Shown here: one piece after another, positions 21,915-33,150 of the stretch | Layout: each line of letters begins with the position of its first letter | Numbering within the stretch: the first letter of the stretch is position 1 | Source: Chinchilla lanigera | Lineage: Eukaryota > Chordata > Mammalia > Rodentia > Chinchillidae | Length of the DNA stretch: 64,000 nucleotides | Assembly (NCBI RefSeq): GCF_000276665.1 | Contig: NW_004955476.1 | Span: forward strand, 8,628,746-8,692,745 | Direction of reading: 5' to 3' | Position numbers and translations under genes: made by a program | The notes under the pieces: generated by a model | Told to the model about the DNA's origin: nothing | Database searches by the model: none | The model's input: the letters and a program-made list of their open reading frames with translations, nothing else

Positions 21915-23061
21915 CAAAGTATACCGAGATATTTTTCAGCCTAAAGAATATCAGGTGGGCAAGAAAACGCTCATTAAAATTTGTTTTAAAACAACCTAAT
22001 ACCGATTGCACACCCCATGTCCTGGGTTGAAGGGTGATGTGTCATTGTTGGAGAATTCCCCTCCCTGAACCCCAGAGTTATGCAAAAGGCCAGGATCAAA
22101 GTGCTACTCCAACCTCGAGGAGGCTCCTCTGCGGTCACCTGTCTGTCCGTTCTGGGGTTTATTCAGATGGCCACAATTGTCCTGCCCACTTGGTTGCTGC
22201 AGGAGGGTGGCTTTGCTGCTTCACTTGAGGCTTGAGGGTGTGATTACTGGTCACACGGGGGCCTCAGAGAAGACCCACTTTTCTCTCTGAGGTCTTGTTC
22301 TCATCCCACGGCAGCAAGATCCCTGAGCACAGATGCCTTCTCTTCTCAGGACCCACAAGCTTTCCAGTCCTACCCATGGCTCAAGGGGCTCTCTGGACTC
22401 AGCTTCTTTCTGATCTGCTTGAAACCCTCCCCATTTTGACACTAGCATAATCTTTTGTGGCTTTACATTTCTGAAAAATAAAAAAAAAAAAAACACAACA
22501 ATAAAGCTGAAAAGAATTGAAAGAGCACACCAAAGATTGTGCTTTCTATGGAATACACTGCAAACTTCCCACAGGTACAAAACTGCAAAGCAAGTCTGCA
22601 GCTTTGAGAAGAGGAGGGAAAAAGTAGAACTATACCACCACCGACTGTCCCCTGCTAGGGTAGTAGCCCTATTTCACCGGGAGGAAGAGAAAATGAAACG
22701 AGAGAGAAACATGAACCTCAGGAAAGTATAGGTCAGTTACTAGAGCCCTTCCACCTGTCAGTGGGAAGCCTGGGTACTGCTCACTCCTGCTTTTTGAAGG
22801 CCTAACTCAACACAGGGCTCAGTTTCAAGCCTTCTAGAGATGAGTGATAAACCCCAAAACTAAGATTCTCAACTGATTTTTATTACTATTCTAATTGTTT
22901 CATTTCTTCAGTTGCATGGCTGTTGCTTTAGGCATAACCTTAGATTTCCCAGAAAAACACTTGGTTTTAAACTGCCAATAGCTGTTAGAAAGAGATTTAG
23001 AACTATACATTTGCATAATTAATCACCATATTCTCCTTCCTCTCCCTCCTTTCCTTCCTGT
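21915..23061. other. Unannotated intergenic sequence
   Basis: No gene or family recognised. A 14-base A run lies near 22480-22494 without an attached element that I can identify. Confidence 0.4.
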
Positions 23062-23270
23062 CCTTTTTGGTACTAGTAATTGAAGTCATGACCTTGTGCT
23101 TGCCAGGCAGGTGCTTTGTCACTGAGCTGTGTCCCTGGCCCTCTTCTTATTTTTTTAGATAGGGTTTCACTACATTGCTAATTTGTTTAAGATTGCCCTA
23201 AACTTGTGATCTTCTTGCTTCAGCCTCCCAGACTGTTGAGATTACAGGCATGCACCTTCACGCCTAACCA
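23062..23270 (-). mobile_element. B1-ID dimeric SINE (B1-dID type)
   Basis: Read on the minus strand, a B1-like monomer comes first (inverted 'CAGCCTCCCAGACTGTTGAG' and 'ATTACAGGCATGCACC'). An A-rich linker follows (plus-strand TTATTTTTTTAGA at about 23147), then an ID monomer (inverted 'TGCCAGGCAGGTGCTTTGTC' and 'GGTACTAGTAATTGAAGTC'). The ID part keeps a recognisable tRNA-like A-box region. The B1+ID order is diagnostic for non-murid rodents. Confidence 0.85.
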
Positions 23271-23993
23271 TTTCTTAGTTCTTTATAGACCTGCTTGAGG
23301 ACCACAAGCATGGAAGCCTAAAATCCTTAGGAATTCTCCAGAATTCAGAACAATAGAGGGTCTGCTTAAGCAGAAAAGAACAATTATAGAAAAGAAACAA
23401 AGGGAGTTTATAGATTATTAGACAACATACTCTAGAAAATAAATTATAATGGCCATGGTTTCAAACTTCATTACAGAAATTCAGTAGAGGTTCATTTTAC
23501 ATGCATTTACTTTACTGGGATTAGATATACACAAGAGAAATTTAATTAAAAACTTAGTTGTTGACTTTTAGACTTCAAATAGACTGTATTCTTCTTGTGG
23601 ATTATATGAAGGTTTTCAAAGTACTTGGGGCCATTCTTAATTTTTGTAATAAATATTAAACTTTGAATGCAATCCCCATGTAATAAGATGGTATTGGAAG
23701 CTATAGGACTGAAACTGATACCTGCCCACTGGCTGGATGAAGTTTAGAAAGACTTGTGTCCAAGGCCATGCCCTCAGATTGCTCTACGGAAGGCAGGAAA
23801 CCTTAGGCAGGAGAGTCTTACTTTCCTCATCTGCACAGTTGGGGTAGCAATGATCACATCCTTCCCTCATTGTCCACCTTCTGTAAAGGTCAAATCTCTA
23901 TCTATAGTAGAATTTGGTGAAATTTCAAGATGCCATTTAAATTCCAGGCTTTATTTTTAGTCATTCACATAAGAGTTGTGACTGCTAATTGTG
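23271..23993. other. Unannotated intergenic sequence
   Basis: AT-rich, with no gene or repeat recognised. Confidence 0.4.
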
Positions 23994-24603
23994 TCATGTC
24001 AACTTGATATGAGGAAGAAAGACCTAGCAGATCAGTACAGAAAAGCATAGCTCTGGGTGTGTCTGCAGATGATTGGCATGTCAGCCTGCAAACTGAGGAG
24101 GGAAGGCCTGCCAGATGTGGGTGCCACCAACCAATAGGACTGTAGCCTGGACAGACTGTAAAGAGAAAGAAGGGAGCATGCTCAGTTTAGAAATGTCCAG
24201 TGTTTGCCATTGCTTTTGCCACTGAGCTCCAGTTTCTTCAGCTGCCAGCAGAGACTCACACTAGCAGCTCTGCAGTGCACTTGCTCTTGCACTGGTTAAT
24301 TCAACAAGCTGCACCCTTGACCTCTCTGGTTTGGAGTTTCCATCTTGTCGGACTGAGCAGCTATTGGACACTCCAGCTCTCCACAGTACAGACAGCCTTT
24401 GTGAACTCTTCCCACTCTGATCCTATGATTTTTAATCATATATATCCTGAGATGAGGCCTTACTATGTAGCCCAGCCTGGCCTTGAACTCATGGCCATCT
24501 TCCTACCTCAGCCTCCTGAGTGCCAGGATTACAGGCATGCGCCACCACGCCCGGTGACTATACGTGTTGATTCTGTTCCTCTAAAGAACCCTACTTAACA
24601 CAG
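23994..24603 (+). repeat. ERVL-type LTR (MLT2-like), split by a B1
   Basis: Starts near 'GTCATGTCAACTTGATATGA' and carries 'TCTGGGTGTGTCTGCAGATG' and 'GTGCCACCAACCAATAGGAC'. It ends 'TCTGTTCCTCTAAAGAACCC' then 'TACTTAACACAG', matching the start, middle and end of the MLT2-like consensus. The same order is seen at 41463-41982. A B1 at 24449-24555 sits about 50 bp before the 3' end. LTR assignment is from memory of the consensus. Confidence 0.65.
24449..24555 (-). mobile_element. B1-type SINE nested in LTR
   Basis: Clean inverted 7SL-type monomer: 'GAGATGAGGCCTTACTATG', 'TAGCCCAGCCTGGCCTTGAA', 'CTCAGCCTCCTGAGTGCCAG' and 'CGCCACCACGCCCGGT'. It lacks the 29-bp internal duplication seen in the 40-kb B1. 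It is the best-preserved B1 of the window and is younger than the LTR it interrupts. Confidence 0.9.
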
Positions 24604-24933
24604 AGATTCGTTTGTTTTTTTTTTATTACTGTTTTAATCAGGTCCTTGATTTGAAGATCAAAATTGAAAGGGTATGGAAACCAAATTTAAGGAAACTTGA
24701 GAGTAGTGAGCATCAGTTTACAGGGACCTTTGTTACACCTTCATTGAGTATCTTCATCCAAGCCGAGGGACGCATTGCTGTTAGCGTCTGCTGCGGGTTC
24801 ACTCAGTGTTGTCACTTATGTGTAGGTGGCGACCCTCAGGATGGACAAGAAAACTACATCCAAGCAGAGTGCATCCTGAGTGTGGAGCAGGGCTCAGGCT
24901 GTGCACTTTCTATGAGGGTTTAAGAATCTGGCT

Positions 24934-25097
24934 CAAGGGCTGAGGCAGGAGGATCACAAGTTCAAGCCCAGCCTGGGCAATTTAGTGACTTAGTGAGACC
25001 CTGTGTCAAAAACAAAAATTTTTAAAAAGAGCTGGGATGCAGGTTGATGCAAAGGCCTTGTATTTAATCCCCAGCACTGAGAATCAAAACAAAGCAG
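24934..25097 (+). mobile_element. B1-ID dimeric SINE, 5'-truncated
   Basis: Begins inside the B1 body with 'GGCTGAGGCAGGAGGATCAC', continues 'CCCAGCCTGGGCAATTTAG', and has a short duplicated 'TTAGTGACTTAGTGAGACCC'. An A-rich linker follows, then an ID remnant ('GAGCTGGGATGCAGG ... TTTAATCCCCAGCACTG'). Confidence 0.85.
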
Positions 25098-25377
25098 TTT
25101 GGTAGGGGTCCGGGGCCAGTTTCCGTGTATGCAACAACATTTCTGATCTTTCAGTGTTTGGACACAGCCCCGGAAGACACTGATGCGTGCTGGCTTCTCA
25201 AGGCCCCAGTAGGGAAAACATGAGGATATGCAAGTAAGAAGTGTTCAGGGTGTTCTGTATTTCTTCATCTGTGCAAAGTGGGAAACTGAGAGGAAGTGGG
25301 GAACGCTGACCTCTGAGACGGCTGTTCTCCAGTAGATGGGGACAGTGTCCATGAGGATGTGCAGAAGCCGGACTTTC
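25098..25377. other. Unannotated intergenic sequence
   Basis: No gene or repeat recognised. Confidence 0.4.
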
Positions 25378-25660
25378 ACCCACTGTTGACAAAAATGTAA
25401 GATGGCATAGCTACTTTGAAATCAGGTCACAGTTTCTTAAAAAGTTAAACATAAACCTCCCATACAACCCAGCATTTCACTCCTCAATATCCACTCAAGA
25501 GGAATTAAAATACGTGCCCGCTAAAGGCAGAATTTTTAACAGAAACGCCCTTAGCAGTCTCATTTAAAATAAGCTAAAACTCAGAATAATCCAAATTCCC
25601 ATGATCCAGTAAATGAACAAAGAAATGAACCTGTCCACACACTATAAAACTATGTGGCAA
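25378..25660 (+). mobile_element. Old L1 fragment (end of ORF2 region)
   Basis: Matches the well-known L1 ORF2 3' portion in order: 'ATGGCATAGCTACTTTGAAA', 'CAGTTTCTTAAAAAGTTAAA', 'CCATACAACCCAGCATTTCA', 'ATCCAAATTCCCATGATCCA' and 'GAACAAAGAAATG'. Many stop codons and indels show it is long dead. Strand is set by this order. Confidence 0.75.
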
Positions 25661-25925
25661 GTAAAGACAATGAAATAAATATTTTACAACTTGCAAACCC
25701 TCAAAACCACTATGAGTACAGGTTGCTTTTGCCTTTGGTTGGTAATGATATTGAACAGGAAAGGGATATATACGTATCTTTCTAAATATATTGGAAAGCA
25801 CCCAGTACTTACAGTATTAACCATTCATCACTGTTCTTTTTCCTCATATCTTACCAATGAACTGTCCCCTCCGCCCGCAGGCTGTCCCTGCCCTCTCTGA
25901 TTAGCTCCTACTTCTTCCTTTCATC
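25661..25925. other. Unannotated, possibly L1 continuation
   Basis: Follows the L1 fragment without a clear junction. I see no domain or repeat hallmark. Confidence 0.3.
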
Positions 25926-26640
25926 TCTTGCTGATATTGTGCCCCCGGAAGCCCTAGTCCCCAGCCTTCCCCTCACTGCACCCCTGCCAAGTGTTTCAGC
26001 GTAGCTTCCATATTTGTTGTCTGCTAGCACTTACCACGATCATAACTGTATAAATATTTACTTATAGGTGATGACGTAGAAGATGCTGCTTCCTCAGTAA
26101 TATTTTTAAATTGTTAAGTCAAACTACACCTCCTCTCTGACTGGAGGGTTCCTCTTGCTTCCCACTGAGCTGCGCCTAGAAGCTGAAAGACTCATGACCT
26201 ACGGGCCCTTCCTGATTTGGGCCTCAAGCCCGGCTCTGAGCACATTTCCCGGCCCTGAGCTCTGTGATCTCTCAGGGGCATCCGCAGTCTTCTTCTCGCT
26301 ATTTTTTCTGACTCTCATTGCTTTTAGCTTCTTCTCAGCCTTGATGCCAACTGGCTCGTGCGTCTGGAAGGCTTTCTCATAAGAGATTCTTTCCATTGCT
26401 CAAGCGAAGTGTCAGATGCCTCGCCAAACACCTTTTCTCGCCCTGTCAAACGTCACCTCCCCGCTAACGTCACCAGTCACTATCCTCCTGCCCCCCTTGT
26501 GTATATGTGCATGAATTTCTTTTCTGTTTCTCCTAACATGGGGGTAGTGATTTTTCATGTCCCCACACACAGGACAGTATGTAGCACTAGAGTCTTCAGC
26601 CAGTATTCATCACTTAATGAACACACAGAGCTCTGTTAAT
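25926..26640 (+). repeat. L2-like ancient LINE remnant
   Basis: The cytosine/thymine-rich 3' L2 pattern is visible: 'CTGGAAGGCTTTCTCATAAG' in place of 'tggaatgctcttccccc', a 'CAAACGTCACCTCCCC' string ('aaatgtcacctcctc'), and a late 'CACAGGACAGTATGTAGCAC' followed by 'TCATCACTTAATGAACAC'. Strongly decayed; boundaries are guesses. Confidence 0.45.
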
Positions 26641-26838
26641 CCTTGGCCCCCACTGCAGTCTCTACCTACAAAGACCTACCTTTTAGTGCTATCCCAACTT
26701 CTTCACAGCCCTGGTTTACCGGTCCTGCCTTTATTTAAAGACAAAACATTTTGCATGTTTAGGTTCTCAAATCATAGCACATTGGCTTCCCTGGATTATT
26801 GCTCTTATTCTTATACTTATATTCTTATACTTCTCCCA

Positions 26839-26869
26839 GTTTTTTTGTTTTTTTTGTTTGTTTGTTTTT
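26839..26869. repeat. T-rich / (GTTT)n patch
   Basis: About 30 bp of T runs and GTTT units. Confidence 0.8.
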
Positions 26870-28758
26870 GGCCTAAGCTTAGTGACTGGCTCCAGACATC
26901 GAAAACTTGGTTTTATCACTTGGCCCATATTGTAATGCATTAAACTAGTAATTGCTTTGGTCAGTTAATTTAACATGCATCCCAGCATTTGGTCTCACGT
27001 GCTGTGTCCTTCGCTGGCTGAGGGAGACACAGCAGACCTAATTTTTGGAAACTGTGTTGGTTTCATGCCAGTTACTGCTGCCCGGGCAGTTAGCCACACT
27101 GGTACAGAAGAGGGAAATGTAAGCTAACATCAAAGGAGCCTAACCCTTGAAGAATTGAGAATTCCTTTCCAAGTCATCACCAACCTCCACACACCCGCCA
27201 GCGTGTGTGCAGGAAGGCAGGCTGGTCACCACAAATTTGTTTTTAAACATGAAAGCTGTATTCACCACTGTGGCCTTGGGTAGCAACCGTGAGAGAGCAG
27301 CTAGCCCCAGGTCTGCAGACACTGCAGAGGGCTTCCTGACACAGCGCGGTCCTGGTACCTTTTCCAGGCCTGTCCCAAAGGTGGGAGCCTGAAACAAAAG
27401 CACAGGACTGAGCCCAAAGGTGTCCACCACGCTTTCATCCCAAACCTCCTTCATTGCTCCCTCCCACGCTCCTGACTCCTCTTCCTCCAGATGCACAGAA
27501 CTGATTTTCCTTGCCTTCCCTGCTTCAGGGGCAGAAGTTCAATCTGCCCCAGCGACACATACGTTCTCATAAGCCAGATTTAGGGGTAGCCAGATTTAGA
27601 GTTCCTTATCTCCCCCTTTCTCTTAGGAATTTCCAAACTCTGAAGGGAAGTGCTAAGTTACTTTACCATGAACAAGCCAGTGAGCCTCCTGGTATCTGTG
27701 GCTTGCATAGGCATTGCCAATTTTTAACGAACGGAAGCTGTCATTTCACTCTGGAAAATGTCAATTACTCTGCCCATCCTTGCTAACTTGAGTCCCGGCT
27801 CTGCTCCCATGGGTGTGGCAGAGCTCTAGGACTCTGCTCACCCTTCCTGGGGCTGTGGCTTGGACATCCTTTTAGTCTCTGCCATGGGGTCTTCTTGAGC
27901 CATGAGAGACACGGGGAAGGCACCCAGGTTCTCAGAGTAGCTAGGTATCACATGTCACTCAGGGGACCCCTCCACCTCCCTCCTTCTCCCTGAGAGCATG
28001 GGTGCATTCTGCACACAAGAGCTCACCACTGTCCGCATTTCCCCTTCATGTACTTCCTAAATGGTGCACATTCCTTATCTACTATTTGTAGTCCTTCTAG
28101 GTTTGGCACAGCTGCTCAGGAAATCCTGTTAAGTAAGACACAGAGCCCAGTTGTGTTTCATTCAAACATGAAACATCGTTGTCTGCTTGATTTTACATTT
28201 TAGATATTGGGGAGTGGCTTTGGAGAACCCTTCATGATGCTAAGATAGGTCCCCGCTCTGCTCCTCTCCATGTATGCGTTGTTAATGACGGGATTCCATG
28301 AGTCACGGTACTTGGTAGGAAGCCTGCGACAGTCCCCAGCGGTGATCAGGAGAAATTCTACTCCTAAACAAGCCCTGGGCTCTCTAAGGGGAACAAAACT
28401 CAAAACCGGAACCTAGGCTGGCAGGAGGCTGACCTGGGGCTGCCTGGGTTACATCTAAGGTTGCCTCAGACAAAGGCAGCAGCACCTACGGACACGGTAT
28501 GCAAAGAAGAATGTGTAATTTTATTTTTCCTAAGGGGAGAGGCGGTTTAAAATAGATTCTTGCTTTATGTACTCTGTGTAAAATATTGTGTTTCTTTTGA
28601 GAGAATCTCTTTTTCCTATGAAAACTGACATTCTCCTGCTTTGATATTGTGGGTACAAGAACTCTGATATGGGAAAACATTCCACTGCGGTCCAGAATTG
28701 GGTTCTCCACATCGTTTGAATCATCCCACAGTAGCTCACACCTCCGTGGGCGCTACAG

Positions 28759-28775
28759 AAAAAAAAAAAAAAAAA
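28759..28775. repeat. A17 mononucleotide run
   Basis: Seventeen consecutive A with no upstream retroposon that I can recognise, so it may be a slippage product. Confidence 0.9.
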
Positions 28776-28994
28776 CTTTGTTGACTAATGCTTCTCTTGA
28801 AAAAAAATAGACCATAGTAATTATCTTCTCCCTTTTAAAATTGGAACAACAGTTACCCTTTTAGATCCATAGCACCTACAAGGTTCAAAACATTCTCAAA
28901 GCAAATTGAAAATGTATTACAATGCTAACCAGAAGTAAAATGTAATACTTTGCAGGTATTAAATGAGACATGGGTGGAGACGTGTTCAGTCACC

Positions 28995-29235
28995 CAAATC
29001 TAATAACATAGTTATTGGATGCTTAGCATGGGCCAAGAATTGTTCTAAATATTTTGTTTAATTCTTATTGCAAATCTGTGAGGTTATTATTACTATCTCC
29101 CCCTGCCCATTTTACAGATACATAGGCGGATATGAAGCTATGAAGCCATTTCCTTAGGGTCACACAGACTTTATGTGGTGCAGTCGGGATTTGAGCCTTG
29201 GCAGACCGAGTTTATTGTCAATACTCAGTACTTCA
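28995..29235 (-). repeat. MIR SINE
   Basis: Inverted MIR: 'TTGTTCTAAATATTTTGTTT', 'TCTGTGAGGTTATTATTACT', 'CCCATTTTACAGATACATAG', 'TAGGGTCACACAGACTTTAT' and 'GGGATTTGAGCCTTGGCAGA' follow the reverse-complement consensus over most of its length. Confidence 0.8.
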
Positions 29236-29387
29236 CCACAAACAAAATAAATCCAGCTCCCCTGCAAACTGTGTTTACCTATTTAATGTTTTTGGAAATG
29301 AAAATTTAGGATTAAGATGTGTTTTCTGTGATGTAAAAAGTAGAAACATCTAAACAGGGGGATAACCTGATTCTGAGAGATTTGAAC

Positions 29388-29418
29388 TGTCCTCCTAGGC
29401 AGGTGTCCTCCTAGGCAG
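29388..29418. repeat. 16-bp tandem duplication
   Basis: TGTCCTCCTAGGCAG occurs at 29388-29402 and again at 29404-29418, separated by one G. Confidence 0.9.
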
Positions 29419-29639
29419 ATCTGCATGTGCAGAAGACAAGTCAAATACTTGGCAGTACATGGATATATATCATAGACACTAGCAGTGCAATTGGGATTGC
29501 CACTGTCAACAGATTACTCTTTATAAAAGAGACTTCAGGGTTGGTTTCACTGAAATGCTGTTTATTCCGTTAAGTAACCGTCAATTGAATCAGATGACAT
29601 GGACATGCGTGTAGGCAGGACTCGAGTGCTCCGGGTGCT

Positions 29640-29765
29640 TATTCAGTTTACTGTCTTCCTGTAGGCATCTCAGTGCAGAAGCAGGGACCCTGTTCCCAGC
29701 TAAGGAAGCAGAGCGCCAAGGAGATAAATGTCTTGTTCAAGGTCACTCAGCTGTGAAGATATGTG
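29640..29765 (-). repeat. MIR-like fragment
   Basis: The string 'CAAGGAGATAAATGTCTTGT' followed by 'TCAAGGTCACTCAGCTGTGA' corresponds to the inverted MIR 'gaggttaagtaacttgcccaaggtcacacagctagta'. Confidence 0.55.
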
Positions 29766-29874
29766 ATTGTGATGCACATTCACTGTTTCTCTTCATCTCT
29801 ACATCTGGAATATTTTAGCACCTTTCCATTTATGGAATGTGTTCATATTTGCTTGTTTATGTCCTCTTGTAGTA

Positions 29875-30075
29875 ACTCTATGGTGTGATGGTATACAACC
29901 TTTAAAAACACGGACTTCAAAATCACACTGCCTCTGTTCACATTCTGACACTCACCCTTACTGTGTGACTTAACCACTTTGTGCTTCTGTTCCCAAGTCT
30001 CTAAAACAGGATCACAATAACGTCTACTACTCGGGAAGAGGGTAGAACATAGAAATAGTAATAATAAAGAAAACA
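29875..30075 (+). repeat. MIR SINE
   Basis: Good forward MIR: 'TATGGTGTGATGGTATACAA' leads into 'CGGACTTCAAAATCACACTG', 'CTTACTGTGTGACTTAACCA', 'CTTCTGTTCCCAAGTCTCTA' and 'AAACAGGATCACAATAACG'. Confidence 0.8.
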
Positions 30076-30094
30076 CTTGGGACTGTCCCCGCCA

Positions 30095-30260
30095 CAGGGC
30101 TTTTACATTGCATGTGTGTTAATGTTTACACGGAGAAAAGGCTGACTATGTCCACTTTATAGACAAAAGAGCTATGGCCTCAAGTTAAATGACTCTGCCT
30201 ATTCAGCTGGAATCCAAACTAAGTCCTACTGACTCACAATCTGTTTCCTTCTCACTGCAC
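30095..30260 (-). repeat. MIR SINE fragment
   Basis: Inverted MIR: 'TCCACTTTATAGACAAAAGA', 'GCCTCAAGTTAAATGACT', 'CAGCTGGAATCCAAACTAAG' and 'CCTACTGACTCACAATC'. It lies about 20 bp after a MIR in the opposite orientation. Confidence 0.65.
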
Positions 30261-30514
30261 CAGCTTGTATTATGTACAAATCTAGCCTTTGCTGAATTTT
30301 ATTCAAGTTAGAAAATTATAGAAAGGGGTTCTAAATCAGGTGTCCATCTGTAGACTTCAGAGTTTCTGAAAGCCCTCTAAAATAACATGAAAAATGTACC
30401 TTTGCTTATTGTTCTTAAAAAGAGTGTGTAGCTATCATCAAATTCATGAAAGAAATCCAATACCCATACAAGTCGAGGATCTTTGATATCCAGGTAATAT
30501 GACATTTAAGATCC

Positions 30515-30725
30515 CCGACTTTGTAGCTATCTGTATACAGATCACAAGTCTAACACTTAGTAGTTTTGTGACTTGGGGCTAGATGCTTAGATTCTTTGAA
30601 ATTTTATTTTCTCATCTGAAAAAGAAGGATGATCATTTTTGTAAGGGATGTACTAATTAACATGTATAAAAACAAAAGGTGTTTGGACATAATAAACTCT
30701 CTGTAAAGGTCACTCTCATTAACAT
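30515..30725 (+). repeat. MIR SINE
   Basis: Forward MIR: 'ACACTTAGTAGTTTTGTGAC' then 'TTGGGGCTAGATGCTTAGAT', 'TTTTCTCATCTGAAAAAGAA' and a decayed 3' end 'AAAAGGTGTTTGGACATAAT' in place of 'agtgcctggcacatagt'. Confidence 0.75.
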
Positions 30726-30959
30726 TGCCAAGACCAAGAAATGTTAAAAAACCAATGGGAGTCCATCCAAGTGGAAAATGAGGTTGTTAGCACAGGTGAC
30801 AGCCACAGGAAGTTGGCATTGCACTGCCCCTGCCACACTGTGCATGACTCTCGTCCCCTGGTGTTCACAGCCTTGTGTAATCCCATTCTTTCACGGGGAT
30901 TTCCTGGCTGGCCACTAATGAATTGAATACAGCCCAGGCAGTGGGCGGTGCCTTCTGAG

Positions 30960-31352
30960 GTTCCCATGGACATCTTCTCCCTCTATCAGCAGAAGTCACC
31001 TGTCGTATCCTCAATAGACAGCTCTATCGTGAGGTCCACCTGAAGGACAATGAGGAAGCCCTCAAGCCAAGAGATAGCAAGAAAAGGAGGTCCTCCCCCC
31101 AACAGCCATGAAGAACAGAGACCCTCACGAACACTTGAAAGCAAACCTTCCTCCAGTCAGGTTTTTAGATGAAATTTCAGAACCAGCCAACAGCTTGGCT
31201 GAAGCTTCCAAAAAGAATGTAAGCCAGAGGCACTCTGCTAAACTGGGCCCAGACTTTGACCCACAGAAAGTGTGAGATAATAAATATTCATTGTTTGAAG
31301 CCACCACACTTAGGGGCAATTTGTTATGCAGCAATGAGTGACTAATACACAT
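30960..31352 (+). repeat. MaLR LTR (MLT1 type)
   Basis: The 3' part is diagnostic: 'CTGGGCCCAGACTTTGACCC', 'ACAGAAAGTGTGAGATAATA', 'AATATTCATTGTTTGAAGCC', 'GGGCAATTTGTTATGCAGCA' and 'ATGAGTGACTAATACAC' follow the MLT1 end. 'AGCCAGAGGCACTCTGC' precedes it. The 5' limit is uncertain and may lie further left. Confidence 0.85.
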
Positions 31353-31505
31353 GCCAAGTACTTTACAGACATTTTACAGTTAGTTCCCACAACCGCTCTG
31401 TGGTGTAGCATTGTTGAAATGATTTACAGAGGACTCTTGGAGAAATCTAAAGACCAAACTGTGCTGCCTGTGAATTTTGCCTGACTTCAAAACCCACGTT
31501 CTTTC
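31353..31505 (-). repeat. MIR SINE fragment
   Basis: Immediately follows the LTR end. Inverted MIR: 'GTACTTTACAGACATTTTAC', 'TTCCCACAACCGCTCTGTGG' and 'GACTTCAAAACCCACGTTCT' at the head end. Confidence 0.65.
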
Positions 31506-31838
31506 TTAGCCAGGAATAAATTTCTCTTGTTGACTCATTTTTGAGATTACTTTTGATTCTCTGTTTTGCTTTTAGCAATTAAAACAAGAATTGCTGAAGT
31601 TATTCAGAAATGGACTTCAATCTGCTTTTGAAGCACATTATTGGTTTTCTTTTAACCGGAATTTGGAAGACTGAGCAAGTCTCACTTAGCAAGATATCGG
31701 GTTTTGCCAACAAGTATAGTGTAGGGAAGAGGAGCTAAGATTTTTATAAACATTAAATTATAGACCTTAATTCTGGGCTTTTCACTCAAACCTCCTCACT
31801 ATTACTCTCATTTATTTTTGGAACCCAGCCTGCTTGAA

Positions 31839-31889
<51 letters not shown>

Positions 31890-32990
31890 CTTAATTCAAA
31901 GATTTGACTAAGTGGGATAATTACCCATCCTCTGCGCAATTTCATCCACAAATGGAATTTTCCTCCACAAAGCAGTGGTCTCTTGACTCCTACATCTTGA
32001 TTCCCAGCCCAGAGGTCTGTGGGTTCCAGCCTTGGTCTGCTGGGGGAGGAAATACTTAAAGTCCTGGGACAGTTAAGGACTCATGCCAAATCATGAGAGA
32101 CAGCAATAGAGCCCATTTACACTTGCAGTTAAACTTGAAGGAAGACAGTAAAGTGTTTTTATAAGAACTCCCAAATATAGCTCAAGTCTCCCAAACCAGT
32201 TCCTTCAGAGTCCCTTCCCTTTGCCATTTTGAAATAATTAGTGACTTTAACTCAAAGGAATATTAAAATTTTATCTATGGTTACTGCAGAAAATTAAGAA
32301 TATAATGAAAATCATTAATCCCAGAAATAAAGATGTCAGCTGTCTTGGGTACAGACACTTTCTAGTGGAACATGTTATTAAAATGATTAAATATATTTTA
32401 ATGTTTTAGGCATCTATCTAGCTATCATTTAGGTTAGAATTAGCTTATCAATATTTAAACTATCACTAACTTCAACGTAGACACAGTATTTGAAACTAAA
32501 TCTTCCTTGGGTGTCAGAGAGGAATAAGATAGCCATGGATTTTGGTTTAGCTTTTGTTTTAGGTGCTAAGCTATTTGAGTATTTAAAGGGAAATTAGACT
32601 GGATCATAATTAATATGTAACGTGAAGTTAGAGCATGGAAATCTAGATTTTGATGCCACGTATTCTATGAATGTGTTTTTAAACTCTACCCTTTAAAAAT
32701 TTACCCTACCATTTTAATAATACAAGGTCATGTTGGCTGACTTCCTCAGGACGTGCTGAAGGTGTTTGTGTGTATGTGGAAATGTGGAGATTGCTACAGT
32801 TGGTCATAAAACTAGACCCAGAGATCTTCCACCGAGAAGAACAAAACCTGCCTGCAAGGCTCGTTGCTTTTGCTGTGCTGAATGCCGCCCTTTTGAGGGG
32901 ATGAATTTGAACCAAGAATTGATTTGCTATAACCTCAACATTCAAATTAGTTTTCTTACAAAGTATATTGTAGGGAATTGGATGGGGTGG
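31506..32990. other. Unannotated intergenic sequence
   Basis: AT-rich. Apart from the CA microsatellite at 31841-31886, I recognise no gene or repeat family. Confidence 0.4.
31841..31886. repeat. (CA)23 perfect microsatellite
   Basis: Forty-six uninterrupted bases of CA repeat, likely length-polymorphic. Confidence 0.97.
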
Positions 32991-32994
32991 AATG

Positions 32995-33150
32995 GTAGAA
33001 AGCGAAATGGATTCAGGATCAAGAAATGTGTGTCTTCTTTTGCCACTGTGTGACTTATAATGCAATTTTGGAAAAGTTGCCTTTCTTTTGAGGAGGTAAC
33101 TCTTATGTGGAAAGTGTTAAGATTAATCTTTAAAATCCCTCCCAATATTA
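32995..33150 (+). repeat. MIR-family fragment (MIR3-like)
   Basis: 'ATGGATTCAGGATCAAGAAA', 'TGCCACTGTGTGACTTATAA', 'TTTTGGAAAAGTTGCC' and 'TTTGAGGAGGTAACTCTTAT' follow the MIR3-type order (ggattcggagtcaggag ... gccactgtgtgacttggg). Confidence 0.5.

Larger units (their letters stand above)
26641..28990. other. Unannotated intergenic sequence
   Basis: About 2.3 kb with no gene and no confident repeat apart from a (GTTT)n patch at 26839-26869 and an A run at 28759-28775. Frames of 118 codons (27140-27496, minus) and 91 codons (27511-27786, plus) show no domain. Confidence 0.4.

Noticed and set aside
22480..22494. A run as the tail of a processed pseudogene
   Set aside because: No retroposed body or target duplication could be found around it.
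28200..28403. 67-codon minus frame with a somewhat protein-like end
   Set aside because: No splice signals, no polyadenylation signal nearby and no recognisable family; weaker than the 20.6-kb frame.
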